Shown here: positions 17,494 through 26,396 of the stretch, piece by piece
Position numbering within the stretch: position 1 is the first letter of the stretch
How the letters are laid out: the number at the start of each line of letters is the position of its first letter
Assembly: GCA_002778785.1 (NCBI GenBank)
Contig: PEZS01000011.1
Span: 256,995 to 320,994 of the forward strand
From: Bdellovibrionales bacterium CG10_big_fil_rev_8_21_14_0_10_45_34
Lineage (GTDB): Bacteria > Bdellovibrionota > Bdellovibrionia > Bdellovibrionales > 1-14-0-10-45-34
DNA: 64,000 bases
Direction of reading: 5' to 3'
Notes under the pieces: model-generated
Told to the model about the DNA's origin: nothing
Database searches by the model: none
Seen by the model: the letters and a program-made list of their open reading frames with translations, nothing else
Program-made: the position numbers and the translations under genes

Positions 17494-20286
17494 ATGTCCA
17501 AAGAAAAGATAGATTATTCCATCTTAGATTCAGTTGCTCGTCGTGCCCATTATTACGCCATGCAAATGATTCATATTGCAAACCATCGAGAAGACAAGCA
17601 ACTCGGCGATCCAAAAGTCGGGGGACACCCTGCCGCCTCCGCAAGCGCTCTGCATATTTTGGGCGCGCTTCACCTCGTCGTGAAGTCGGGCTTCGATCAT
17701 GTTGCCATAAAACCGCACGCATCGCCGGTAGATCATTCCTACAACTATCTACTTCGCCTCTTGCTCGACAAGAGTCTTCAGCCGCTTACTCAAAGCGAAA
17801 TGGAAACCGCCATGCACGGGCTCAGAAAATACTCTCACGATGGGGAACCCGTATTTCAGAGCTACCACTCTGCTTATGACAGTGATCATCACAATTTTCT
17901 TCCGTCTGGGACTGTTGGGATTCCTCCGGTGAATGCAGGCTATCTTGCACTTGCTTACCGGTATGCTGCAAAACACGGATACGAAACTCCGAAAAATGCC
18001 CACTTTTGGGCTCTCATTGGAGATTCGGAGTTTCGAGAAGGTTCACTTTATGAAGCGATGCCAGACTTCGGAGAGCGAGAGCTTGGCAATGTTACCTGGA
18101 TCGTCGATTACAATCGCCAGAGCTTAGATGGTCAGCGAATCACTAACAAAGAAGCTATGCACGGAAACGATGATTTTCGATTGCAAAGAACCGCCGAGGC
18201 CAATGGTTGGGAAGTCCTACAAATTCGCCACGGATCTTTAAGAAAGGCACTCTTTAAACAAGCAAACGGCGAAGACTTTAAAAAGTTTTTAGAAGAAACC
18301 GTTGAAGACTATGAGCTTCAAGCACTTCTGCTAATATCCGACGCGGAAAAACTTAAGAAGGCCCTTCTTGAAATAGACGCTCGCCTCAAGACTTTTTTAT
18401 CAAAAGTGAAGTCAGCGGACCTATGGGCAGCGCTGCGCGACTTAGGGGGTCACGATTTTGCCGAGATCATTGCTACCTTAGAAAAGAGCAAGGAAAACAC
18501 CCGCCGTCCTACATTGGTCATCGCCCATACTCTCAAAGGATGGGGGCTGAGTTCCGCCGCCGTCTCTGGCAATCACTCCTCTTTACCAGAGCAGGAAGAA
18601 ATCGATTCCTTGCGACAGGCTCAGAAAATCTCCGCCAACAGCCTTTTCGCCAGATTTGCAGATGCGTCCGCCGAAACGAAGTTTCTTGAACGAAGACATA
18701 AGCAATTGTTAGGCGATATTAAAGAACAGGCGCAAATCAAGCAGCGCAATCAGCAAGTTCTATTGGAGTCTATTAATAAAACGGGCGAAATTCCTGATTC
18801 GTTCAAAATCAATGTAAAGCTAATGAGTTATCCGCACACTCAGTGGATGCTCGGGCAAGCGACAGCGAAACTTACAAGAATTGGGAACACGCCGACAAGC
18901 GACGGCAAACTGGCTAAAGGGCAAAAAGCGCTCACAGAAGAAGAGCTTAAATGGAGAGTCGCTTCGGAACTCTTCGTTTCTATGGCGCCCGATGTGGGCA
19001 CTTCTACAAACCTCAATCCCGCAATGGATGGAAAAGTCTTCAGTGCGACAGATACCGCAGACTATGAAGGTGAGTTTGAAGTGAGAGATCGCAAATCTCC
19101 CAATCTTATCCCTAGCGAGGAAAAGAGCGATCGATTTTTAAGATTCGACATTTCGGAATGCAATGTCATGTCTTGTGTCGGAAGTTTTGGAAAGATGCGA
19201 GATATTCTTGGTATATCCATAATCCCTCTTATGACCGTCTATGATTTCTTTGTGAAAAGAGCCCTTGATCAGTTTTTCTACAACCTCTACTGGAAGTCGA
19301 GCTTTCTCCTAGTTGGTACGCCCTCTGGAGTTACGCTTTCCCCAGAAGGGGCCCAACATGGCTGGAAGTCTGACATTCAGATCCCAAATCAAATCACGTG
19401 GGAACCCTATTTCTGCCAAGAGCTTGACTGGATTCTTGCCGATGCAATTCGCCGGCATATCCAAAACGACAACGAAGGAAGGAACGGAGTCTTTATCCGC
19501 GGAGTCACTCGCGGCGCCGATCAAAGCGAGCTCATGAAGCGCCTCAAGAGACAGGTTCGATTTAAAGGGGAGCCCGGTGGCGCGCTCCATCTGTCAGAAT
19601 TTCCACTTGAGGGAGCTACCGACGAAGCTCAGGTCGATCCACTTGGGGAAGAGCAAATCTATGAGCAGTTAAAGTCTGATGTCTTAGCCGGCGCTTACTA
19701 CCTTATCGATTATCAGGGTTACGCCGGATACTCGCCTGGTGATAATGTCGTTAATATTATTTCAATGGGAGCTCCGACAGCGGAGGCTATTCAAGCTTCG
19801 GATGAACTTTTAAAAAGCGGCATTTATGCCAATGTAATTGTTGTTACCAGTTCAGATCTTGCCGTCGGAATTCAAGCTCACGAATCCGATTACGAACTAT
19901 TGAAGGGTCGACTGGGCCTATCGGACAAACTATATCTTACAGCCCCCGACGAGCTCAACTCCCGCGCAGGAATTGTTACCTTAGCGGGGCGACGAATACC
20001 GCTTGTCAGTGTTCATGATGGTGAAGCTGGCCTTCTTGATAACGCCGGATCAATCATTGGTGTAAAACAAATTTCACTTGCTGTGCGAAAACACTCGAAG
20101 TGCGGCAGGCCGACGGATGTCTATAGTTATCACGACATTGATTGCCCTGCTATCGTGGCTGCCGTTCATAATGTCTTAAGAGACACTGCACTTGAGAATG
20201 TCGAGATCAATGAAGGCCTACTTCAAGAAATCCGCAATTCCAACGGCCATACTCGCTTAGCTTTCGAGCCCCGAACTGAGCACTAG
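17494..20286 (+). CDS. aceE: Pyruvate dehydrogenase E1 component, homodimeric AceE-like
   Basis: Thiamin-diphosphate enzyme that decarboxylates pyruvate and acylates the E2 lipoyl group. The 930-residue single-chain layout fits the homodimeric E1/transketolase group: N-terminal GGHPAASASALHILGALH, the TPP motif beginning GDSEFREG (176-183) and ending NRQSLDG (207-213), a middle pyrimidine-binding domain with FGKMRDI, and the AceE-like GTPSGVTLSPEGAQH. The ATG at 17494 has AGAGGA 5 bases upstream; an in-frame ATG five codons earlier is weaker. It is far from the E2/E3 operon (3274-5494) and runs in the opposite direction. The GDG of the usual TPP motif is GDS here, and the sequence is a divergent AceE, so another 2-oxoacid substrate is possible. 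Confidence 0.82.
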   Translation: MSKEKIDYSILDSVARRAHYYAMQMIHIANHREDKQLGDPKVGGHPAASASALHILGALHLVVKSGFDHVAIKPHASPVDHSYNYLLRLLLDKSLQPLTQSEMETAMHGLRKYSHDGEPVFQSYHSAYDSDHHNFLPSGTVGIPPVNAGYLALAYRYAAKHGYETPKNAHFWALIGDSEFREGSLYEAMPDFGERELGNVTWIVDYNRQSLDGQRITNKEAMHGNDDFRLQRTAEANGWEVLQIRHGSLRKALFKQANGEDFKKFLEETVEDYELQALLLISDAEKLKKALLEIDARLKTFLSKVKSADLWAALRDLGGHDFAEIIATLEKSKENTRRPTLVIAHTLKGWGLSSAAVSGNHSSLPEQEEIDSLRQAQKISANSLFARFADASAETKFLERRHKQLLGDIKEQAQIKQRNQQVLLESINKTGEIPDSFKINVKLMSYPHTQWMLGQATAKLTRIGNTPTSDGKLAKGQKALTEEELKWRVASELFVSMAPDVGTSTNLNPAMDGKVFSATDTADYEGEFEVRDRKSPNLIPSEEKSDRFLRFDISECNVMSCVGSFGKMRDILGISIIPLMTVYDFFVKRALDQFFYNLYWKSSFLLVGTPSGVTLSPEGAQHGWKSDIQIPNQITWEPYFCQELDWILADAIRRHIQNDNEGRNGVFIRGVTRGADQSELMKRLKRQVRFKGEPGGALHLSEFPLEGATDEAQVDPLGEEQIYEQLKSDVLAGAYYLIDYQGYAGYSPGDNVVNIISMGAPTAEAIQASDELLKSGIYANVIVVTSSDLAVGIQAHESDYELLKGRLGLSDKLYLTAPDELNSRAGIVTLAGRRIPLVSVHDGEAGLLDNAGSIIGVKQISLAVRKHSKCGRPTDVYSYHDIDCPAIVAAVHNVLRDTALENVEINEGLLQEIRNSNGHTRLAFEPRTEH

Positions 20287-20291
20287 TTATT

Positions 20292-21026
20292 ATGTCGAAT
20301 TACAAAGTACAGACTTATCTAGCTTCCGAAAAGAAATTTGATGAGTCTGTGCTCATCGTACCATTTTTCGGCGCGGAATTGAGTCAGCTTCGAAGGCACA
20401 TTCAGTTTTTGAATGAGCTTGGCTTCGATGTTTACGCCATTCAGTTTAGTGAGCCGAGACCAAGACATTGGTTCACATGGAATGGTGGGTTTAAGCTTGG
20501 CCTTAAACACAGATGGGCCAGAGAAATATCTCTCGCCCTTAACCGCTTACCCGGAAAGAAAATCATATATGGGTTCTCCAATCCCGCCTCGTCGGCGATT
20601 GAAGCTGTCTCCATCCGCCGCGCACGCGATGTCGTTGGGGCCGTCTGCGACAGTGGCCCTTTTATGTCGCTTTGGAAGTGCAATTGGAGATACCTAACTG
20701 AAAGCTATGGAGTAACCAGTCCCACTGCAAAGTTTCCTCTCGCGGTTGCCACTTTGTTTCTTTGGGGAGCTGATCATGAGACTTCGCTGAGCAAAGATTT
20801 TGAAAAGCTTCCAGGCGGATTTCCAATCCTCTCGATTCGCGGTTGGCGAGATAAAATTGTACCTGTCTCTGCTATTGAAGAGGCTTTCAACCATGCTCCT
20901 CAGGTCGACCTGACGATTCTCTCGCTGCCGGATGCTGACCATTTAGACGGACTCAAAAAGTTTCCTGAACTGTATGAGAGCAAGGTTGCTGAGTTTATGT
21001 GTCAAATCGCTCAAAAAACCCAATGA
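20292..21026 (+). CDS. Alpha/beta-hydrolase-like protein
   Basis: Probable alpha/beta hydrolase of 244 residues with no assignable substrate. The fold is suggested by ESVLIVPFFGAELSQLRRHIQFLNELGFDVYAIQF at the start, a nucleophile-elbow-like GFSNPASSA, an acid candidate in GWRDKIVPVSAIEEAF, and a C-terminal histidine in DADHLDGLKKFPELY. The elbow is GFSNP rather than the usual GxSxG, so catalysis is not certain. It lacks a signal peptide, so it should be cytoplasmic. The gene starts 5 bases after the stop of aceE and is almost surely co-transcribed with it, which hints at a role beside 2-oxoacid metabolism. Confidence 0.7.
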   Translation: MSNYKVQTYLASEKKFDESVLIVPFFGAELSQLRRHIQFLNELGFDVYAIQFSEPRPRHWFTWNGGFKLGLKHRWAREISLALNRLPGKKIIYGFSNPASSAIEAVSIRRARDVVGAVCDSGPFMSLWKCNWRYLTESYGVTSPTAKFPLAVATLFLWGADHETSLSKDFEKLPGGFPILSIRGWRDKIVPVSAIEEAFNHAPQVDLTILSLPDADHLDGLKKFPELYESKVAEFMCQIAQKTQ

Positions 21027-21238
21027 CATTCCCAGCATTTTTAGTTCAATCCCCCATTTACCAGAGCCCTAAGCCTCGGAAATTTTTGCCTTTTTTTGCC
21101 GAAAAGCTAGCTTTTGGCCAAGAGAAAGTAGGAATTTCGCCTTACCAATGTTCTTTTTTTCAATCCTCTTTTTAAATGAGGTGGGTTAGTCATATTATTA
21201 GTATTAAGACGGGGTAAGTACATCAGGTGGGGGCCTTT

Positions 21239-22186
21239 TTGAAACTAAAACTAACCAACACTTCCGCAACATTTTTGATAGCCATCAGCTTGTTCGTAGG
21301 TGCAAGGGGGCTGTCTGACAGTCTCAACAAGAGCTCCACAATGCTAAGCCTTGGTGACTCTATAACAGCAGGTACAATTGCGGGCTGGGTCGGGCCACAA
21401 CAAATTGTTTCAAGAATCATTGGTTCGGATGTGCTCTTTCCAAACCCGGGGGCCAATTACTTCTTCAATTTTCAAAGCACTTTTTCATGGGCAACGGGGC
21501 AAGACATTGCCTCACATTACGTGCGACTTGAAAATGCATTGAAGAGGCAAAGTTCCTTGTCACATCTATATGCCATCAATGCGGCCGTGCAGGGTCAGGA
21601 GTTCTCTCACTTACCGGGGCAGGCGAGATTCGCTGTAGACCGAATCTTAGAATACAATATTGGCTCAATCCCCTATATGACACTTCTGATCGGGAACAAT
21701 GACATTTGTTATTACGGAGAGGCTTCTGAGTGGCTTCATGCAAGGCTAAAAAAATATCTCAATGAAGCTTTCGACACACTCAATCGGGTGCAACTTGAGG
21801 GAAAAACGCGAGTCCTCGTATCAGGGCTTCCTCCAATATGGAAGCTTGGCTCAAAGAAGATTCGCGAAGCGAGAAGCGTCTTAGCTGTTAGATGCGAGTG
21901 GATAAGAGATCGCATTTTGGGAGTGTGCAAGAGATCCTTGCGATGGGACACGCCAGAGCAAGAAGCTTGGGCTAAGCGGCAAGTCATTACTTTGAACCAC
22001 TGGCTGAGTGATTGGGTTAAGCAAGCAAATCATCGCTACCCCAATTTTGAATTTTATTTTAGCGACTCGCTTCTTCATGAAGAGATTCGGCCCAACATGC
22101 TTTCATCGGATTGTTTTCATCCTAACTCTGAAGGTCAAAAAAACTTTGCGGAAAGACTTTGGAATGCTCAACCGTGGTTTCGCTAA
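21239..22186 (+). CDS. Exported SGNH/GDSL hydrolase
   Basis: Secreted lipase/esterase of the SGNH fold. Block I is LSLGDSITAGT with the nucleophile serine (residue 41 from the chosen start), the GN.D block is LLIGNNDICYY, and block V is SDCFHPNSEGQ with the catalytic Asp/His pair. A hydrophobic N-terminus (SATFLIAISLFVGARG) acts as the signal peptide. I prefer the TTG at 21239, 5 bases after AGGTGGGGG; a GTG at 21227 would add four residues and has a poorer site. The IGNNDIC form resembles the phospholipase-B-like branch of GDSL enzymes. Substrates may be membrane lipids or acylated polysaccharide; sequence does not decide. Confidence 0.85.
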   Translation: MKLKLTNTSATFLIAISLFVGARGLSDSLNKSSTMLSLGDSITAGTIAGWVGPQQIVSRIIGSDVLFPNPGANYFFNFQSTFSWATGQDIASHYVRLENALKRQSSLSHLYAINAAVQGQEFSHLPGQARFAVDRILEYNIGSIPYMTLLIGNNDICYYGEASEWLHARLKKYLNEAFDTLNRVQLEGKTRVLVSGLPPIWKLGSKKIREARSVLAVRCEWIRDRILGVCKRSLRWDTPEQEAWAKRQVITLNHWLSDWVKQANHRYPNFEFYFSDSLLHEEIRPNMLSSDCFHPNSEGQKNFAERLWNAQPWFR

Positions 22187-22299
22187 CGGTAGGGCTTTTC
22201 GCCCCAAGCCTTCTTTGACGATAGAACCCTTCGCTTTGAGTTTTCACTGAGGGCAAAACCTTCTGGCTAAAGTTGCAGCTTGGAACAGATTAAATTAAA

Positions 22300-24333
22300 T
22301 CAGTTCCAAACGGGAGAAAACGAACCGACTGCGTCCATAGAACCACAGCTGGATTCAGAAGCTTGAGTTGCTTGGCGTGGAAAGACTTGAAACGGTTCAC
22401 TGTAGAGTGTCTTTTCCCAGGGGAACAAGGGGTTTACTACATGGCTACTTCGAAAGGATTTTAGTTCATCTAGGCTCATACCGTAGACGCCTTTCATCGT
22501 AGGGATCATTGCCCAGGATAAACCGCTCTCAGGATGAAAGTTACATCCGGTAAACTCCATTAGAAGATTCATATAGCCCTGAATCAAAGCGTCGTAGAAT
22601 CTCTGCCTTTTTAGGTCATCTGAATCATCAAGAGTTGAAAGCGCCATATTCGTTTGATTTTGCGCCACGAGATAGTTGCTCATTGTTTTGTGAAATCGAT
22701 CAAGAATAACGCAGGCACCTTCACTGATCGGTCGGCCTAAGTCTCCCTCGATATAACACTTAGTTGTGTCGCCGCTATTGGGATATGTAATTCGATCAGC
22801 ACTAATTAAATCTTTCATCCAACTTTCTGTCGATGCGACATCGATAAGCCCCGCATGCAGCCAATAAACCATACAGCGAGTTAAGCGAGAAAGCTCTACA
22901 TTCGTACTGCCTCCAGAGCTCCCCGAACTGAGTGTTATTTCACCCGCCGTCGAAGCGTTCGCTTGTGATGGGTCGCAAGGACTGCCTCCCACACCGCCGC
23001 TGATCTGAAAGAGACGATATAAAAAGGTTCCCGTGTTTTTGAAACCTGGCAAGCCCCCGCTTGAACTGTAAAGCACAACACCGCGACCGCTTTCAATACT
23101 CTCGGTAAGACCGAGAAAATTTCTCATATAGATTCTCAGTCCAAAAGCCTCACCGCTTTGACTTGTTTTGCGAGATTCAGGTGAAGTTAGATTGTTGACG
23201 TCAACCGGCCTGACCGCTGCCGCAGTCCTGCCCATAGCGAGAGTTTCGTGTAACTGCGATAAGAACTTTTGTGCCACTGGCACACTCCAGCCCCCACCTT
23301 GATCGTAATCGACAAATCGAAGGTCAAGCCGCTTCGCTTTCGCGCTTCGAAACTCTGTACCCTTATAGTCTTTTTGCGAAAGAAATATTTCGTAAGTGCG
23401 AGAATTGCTTTCGATGCCGTCGGCCGTCTTTCGCCAAAAATTGTAGCCTCCCCTAGAAGGAATTGTGCGAACCCCTGTGCTTGCTGAAAAGTAACCATTG
23501 TAACTGGCGTTCGGAGGCTGAGTTGATCCTGCCGGCAATGGCTGACAAGGAACATTTTCTATGAGCGCAAAATCAATGCTTTGGTTTGCTGAATGAACTG
23601 GGTCTTCACGAATGAGCACATTGACTTTATTTGGCGATAAACCATTCGGGTCTCGATGGCAAAAGCCCGTAATGGAACTTCTTTTGACCCCGTTTTCTTG
23701 AAACTTGAATTCAAAACGGTCACCAATAATTTTTTCAACCCGAATAAAATCATAAGACCAATAGTCACCTAAAACATTTGTTTGGCCCGCCCGGGTGTCC
23801 AAGTAAGGCGATGGGGGAATAGCTTGCGTCAAAACGCTCATTTCGTCCCGAGAGCCGGGCCCCCGAAACGGATTGTCTAGATCATCTAGCCCTAAAAGTG
23901 CCACTTCGAATTTAGCTTGGCCGTTACCCGACAAATTGAGTTTGTGAAATTCTGTTATGACGATCTCAAATCGTCCTCGTTCGCATCCTTTAACACCCAT
24001 TTCGGAACCACTTTTAACAACTCTTCCATCCGAATCTAAGAATCCCCAGTCGAGCCGAGTCCTTTTGAACCCACCGTCGTCGCAGTTTCCTCTAAATGCG
24101 ACCTCACTATCGGTAATAGAAACGATGCGAGAGGGCGAGGTTTGATTAGCGTCCGTCTCTACTTGAATGGAAAGCTTATTTGGGTCGCCTGTACCATTGG
24201 AACAGTCCTGCCCAGTACAAAATGAACCTACTCCTACGGCAGCCCAAGGACTGTTACCGCCCACTTCTGCACAATTCTGATATATAAGGGCTGATGAAAA
24301 CAATCCTATTAAGAAAATTGCCAGTCTCACCAT
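22300..24333 (-). CDS. Large exported protein of unknown function
   Basis: I do not recognise this 677-residue protein. It opens with a hydrophobic export signal (VRLAIFLIGLFSSALIYQNCAEVGG); the cysteine after YQN is not in a standard lipobox, so lipoprotein status is uncertain. The mature protein has Ser/Gly-rich stretches (SSGGLPGFKNTG, SSGSSGGSTNVE), several cysteines, and many aromatic residues, as in bacterial cell-surface proteins. A beta-rich N-terminal half precedes a helical C-terminal half (about 450-677). The ATG follows GGGGGA at 11 bases. It is divergent from the oppABCDF operon, across a 299-base spacer that holds the small-RNA candidate. No enzyme motif is evident. Confidence 0.7.
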   Translation of the reverse strand: MVRLAIFLIGLFSSALIYQNCAEVGGNSPWAAVGVGSFCTGQDCSNGTGDPNKLSIQVETDANQTSPSRIVSITDSEVAFRGNCDDGGFKRTRLDWGFLDSDGRVVKSGSEMGVKGCERGRFEIVITEFHKLNLSGNGQAKFEVALLGLDDLDNPFRGPGSRDEMSVLTQAIPPSPYLDTRAGQTNVLGDYWSYDFIRVEKIIGDRFEFKFQENGVKRSSITGFCHRDPNGLSPNKVNVLIREDPVHSANQSIDFALIENVPCQPLPAGSTQPPNASYNGYFSASTGVRTIPSRGGYNFWRKTADGIESNSRTYEIFLSQKDYKGTEFRSAKAKRLDLRFVDYDQGGGWSVPVAQKFLSQLHETLAMGRTAAAVRPVDVNNLTSPESRKTSQSGEAFGLRIYMRNFLGLTESIESGRGVVLYSSSGGLPGFKNTGTFLYRLFQISGGVGGSPCDPSQANASTAGEITLSSGSSGGSTNVELSRLTRCMVYWLHAGLIDVASTESWMKDLISADRITYPNSGDTTKCYIEGDLGRPISEGACVILDRFHKTMSNYLVAQNQTNMALSTLDDSDDLKRQRFYDALIQGYMNLLMEFTGCNFHPESGLSWAMIPTMKGVYGMSLDELKSFRSSHVVNPLFPWEKTLYSEPFQVFPRQATQASESSCGSMDAVGSFSPVWN

Positions 24334-24451
24334 ATTTAAAAAGTCCCCCGAATAGCACGTCAGTCAAATCGATTATATGCGACTTGAGAGTGTCGAACTG
24401 GTGTCTACCTACTAAGTATCGGATTGATCCGTCCCAAAATTGAGCCCGACT

Positions 24452-24480
24452 TTGGGTTGGCACTGCATTTGCTCTATATA
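24452..24480 (+). promoter_or_regulatory. Overlapping sigma-54-like and sigma-70-like promoter
   Basis: TGGCAC-N5-TTGCT at 24458-24473 matches the sigma-54 consensus, with GG and GC separated by exactly 10 bases. The same stretch is framed by TTGGGT (24452-24457), a 17-base gap and TATATA (24475-24480), a sigma-70-like pair. Both predict transcription starting near 24484-24488, just before the terminator hairpin. Confidence 0.5.
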
Positions 24481-24483
24481 TTT

Positions 24484-24538
24484 GTAACCCCCCTGAGCGG
24501 CTTGGTCTCCCCCCCTTTGCCAAGCCGCTTTTTTTTTG
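24484..24538 (+). ncRNA. Candidate short C-rich small RNA or leader attenuator
   Basis: The predicted transcript of about 50-55 bases starts at the promoter above and ends at a strong intrinsic terminator. There is no room for a gene and none is annotated upstream on this strand. The RNA would carry two C-rich single-stranded stretches, AACCCCCC before the stem and UCUCCCCCCCUUUG in the terminal loop. The loop could pair with G-rich Shine-Dalgarno sites, of which this genome segment has several. Alternatively, the element is the leader of the oppA transcript, whose start codon is about 95 bases downstream. Boundaries are inferred from promoter and terminator positions only. Confidence 0.45.
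24496..24538 (+). terminator. Strong intrinsic terminator without an upstream gene
   Basis: Perfect 10-bp stem AGCGGCTTGG (24496-24505) / CCAAGCCGCT (24520-24529), a 14-base C-rich loop, and an uninterrupted T tract directly after the stem. The T tract shows it works on the + strand. The nearest + strand gene upstream ends at 22186, with a long minus-strand gene between. Confidence 0.85.
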
Positions 24539-24576
24539 CCAAAATCACCCCTCAGACAGCTAAAATTCTAATAGTT

Positions 24577-24606
24577 TTGAAGATTTAGCGTTTTCACAAC
24601 TATGGC
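24577..24606 (+). promoter_or_regulatory. Possible sigma-70-like promoter of oppA
   Basis: TTGAAG (24577-24582), an 18-base gap and TATGGC (24601-24606) lie after the terminator and 27 bases before the oppA GTG. The -10 match is weak. It would let oppA be expressed independently of the upstream short transcript. Confidence 0.25.
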
Positions 24607-24632
24607 TAGTCTACTGATAGGGGAAAAATCTC

Positions 24633-26396
24633 GTGAGGCTCTTCGGTTCCAAACACAGACTTCAATTAGAAATTATTTCAAAAACGTTACGAAAAATGTC
24701 GCTGCTGGCTGCCGCATCGACACTCCTTTGTGCCTGTTGGGATGCGGAACAAAGGCCAGAGGGATTTGTTCGGTTATCTCTATCACAAAGCTTAAGAAGT
24801 TTAGATCCGATTGATGCGACCGACTACTCCAGCCAACTTGTGCTGTCCCAGATTTACGAAACCTTAATTAGTTACGAAAACACTCAGGCTTCCTCAGATC
24901 GCAGAAAACTTAAGCCCCAACTGCTTGAAAAAATGCCGACCTATTCGGACCGGGGCAAAAAGGTACATCTTTCGCTCAGGAAAAATGTCTTTTTTCATGA
25001 TCACGCCGCATTTAAAAAGTCTAACGGTAGAGGTCGCAAGCTAGTTGCCGGCGATATAGTTTATTCTTGGAAGCGATTGTGGTTGTCCTCTCAGTCGAGC
25101 TCTGATAGTCGCGCGTTCTTTAGTAAAATAGTTGGCCTCTCTAAATGGAGAGAGGGCGTGAAAAGTGGAAGTATAAGATTCGATGACGACATTGAAGGTC
25201 TCATTGCTACAGATGAACAAAATCTCGAATTAGAATTCAGCGAACCCTTTAGACAGTTCGAGTTGTTACTTACGCAAGTGATGACCGCTCCAGTCCCCTT
25301 TGAAGCTTTGGCAGAAAGCCCAAAAGCGCTCAACTTAACGAGTGTAGGGACTGGGCCTTACAAACTGAAATCAGCAGATTTGGAAAGTCAGATTTTGTTA
25401 GAAAAGAACGAGAGCTATTGGGGATCTGTCGAAAACAATGGTGTGGAGTTTTACAAGATGTCTGACTCACAACCTAGATGGCTGAATTTTATGAAGGGAG
25501 AACTTGACTGGATCACTGTCGATGAAGAAACCTCCATGACCGCCTACGAAGGAGGCCAACTCCAACCCGCAGTCAAAGAGATGGGTATCTCAGAAGTGAC
25601 TGTCAATTCCCCCGATATCGTCTACCTTGCATTTAACATGGAAGATGCAGTTGTTGGTCGCAGTCGCGCCCTTCGGCAAGCCATCTCTATGAGTATAGAC
25701 AGAAATGCCATCCTGAGCTCGGTATATATGAACTTGGGATCTGAGGCCCACGGGCCCATACCTATAGGCGTCGAGGGGTTCCGTTCGGATTTTAAGAATC
25801 CTTATTCGACCCGCGATTTAGAAAAAGCAAAGGAACTCCTTGCTAAGGCGGGCTACAACGACGAGCACCCGGTACCGACGCTAACAATTGAAAGTTTGTC
25901 CGATGCAGCTAATAGGCGATTCGCTGAGGTGTTTAAGAGTCAGCTAAAAGAAGTAGGGATCGAAGTTAAGATATCCTTGAACTCCTGGCCCGAACTCGTC
26001 CGCAAGCAAAAACAAAAAGAAGGGCAAATCTACGGCCCCATCGCTTGGATCGCCGATTATTTAGACCCGGCCAATATATTTCAGTTGTTCTTATCTTCAG
26101 AAGAAAGTCCGGGGCTCAACGTCTCTAATTACAACAACTACGAATTTGATCGCCTGTTTCGAAAGTCGCTCAAAGAGGAGGGGCGCAGCGAAAGAACTGA
26201 GGTTTACGAAAAAATGTTGGAGATTATAATCGAGGATTCTCCTTGGGTGTTTTTGGTTCATCGAAAAATTCGGTATTTGGTTCACCCTTGGATTTCCAAT
26301 TTCTCTCCGGATCGGGTTGACCTGTCGTTTATTAAGAATGCGAAGGTTGACCTTGGTGTAAAGAAAAACCAGAAACAATCTCTCTTTAGAAGATGA
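24633..26396 (+). CDS. oppA: Oligopeptide ABC transporter, substrate-binding lipoprotein
   Basis: Periplasmic binding protein (SBP family 5) that captures peptides for the membrane transporter encoded next. The 587-residue product has a signal peptide with a lipobox-like LCAC (cysteine about residue 35), then the family pattern RSLDPIDATDYSSQLVLSQIYETLISYE, KVHLSLRKNVFFHDH, LVAGDIVYSWKRL, and the later TGPYKLKS and YLAFNME...RALRQAISMSIDR segments. The GTG at 24633 follows AGGGG. It overlaps the oppB start by 4 bases (ATGA). As the first gene of a five-gene operon, it may be controlled by the promoter and terminator signals in the spacer upstream. Confidence 0.93.
   Translation: MRLFGSKHRLQLEIISKTLRKMSLLAAASTLLCACWDAEQRPEGFVRLSLSQSLRSLDPIDATDYSSQLVLSQIYETLISYENTQASSDRRKLKPQLLEKMPTYSDRGKKVHLSLRKNVFFHDHAAFKKSNGRGRKLVAGDIVYSWKRLWLSSQSSSDSRAFFSKIVGLSKWREGVKSGSIRFDDDIEGLIATDEQNLELEFSEPFRQFELLLTQVMTAPVPFEALAESPKALNLTSVGTGPYKLKSADLESQILLEKNESYWGSVENNGVEFYKMSDSQPRWLNFMKGELDWITVDEETSMTAYEGGQLQPAVKEMGISEVTVNSPDIVYLAFNMEDAVVGRSRALRQAISMSIDRNAILSSVYMNLGSEAHGPIPIGVEGFRSDFKNPYSTRDLEKAKELLAKAGYNDEHPVPTLTIESLSDAANRRFAEVFKSQLKEVGIEVKISLNSWPELVRKQKQKEGQIYGPIAWIADYLDPANIFQLFLSSEESPGLNVSNYNNYEFDRLFRKSLKEEGRSERTEVYEKMLEIIIEDSPWVFLVHRKIRYLVHPWISNFSPDRVDLSFIKNAKVDLGVKKNQKQSLFRR

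Noticed and set aside
21098-21118. AAAAGCTAGCTTTT palindrome after the hydrolase gene as a terminator
   Set aside because: The T tract lies before the palindrome, not after it, on the + strand, and no gene on the other strand would use it.
24254-24523. 89-codon minus-strand ORF over the small-RNA candidate
   Set aside because: It overlaps the start of the 22300-24333 gene in another frame, has no ribosome site and runs through the terminator stem.
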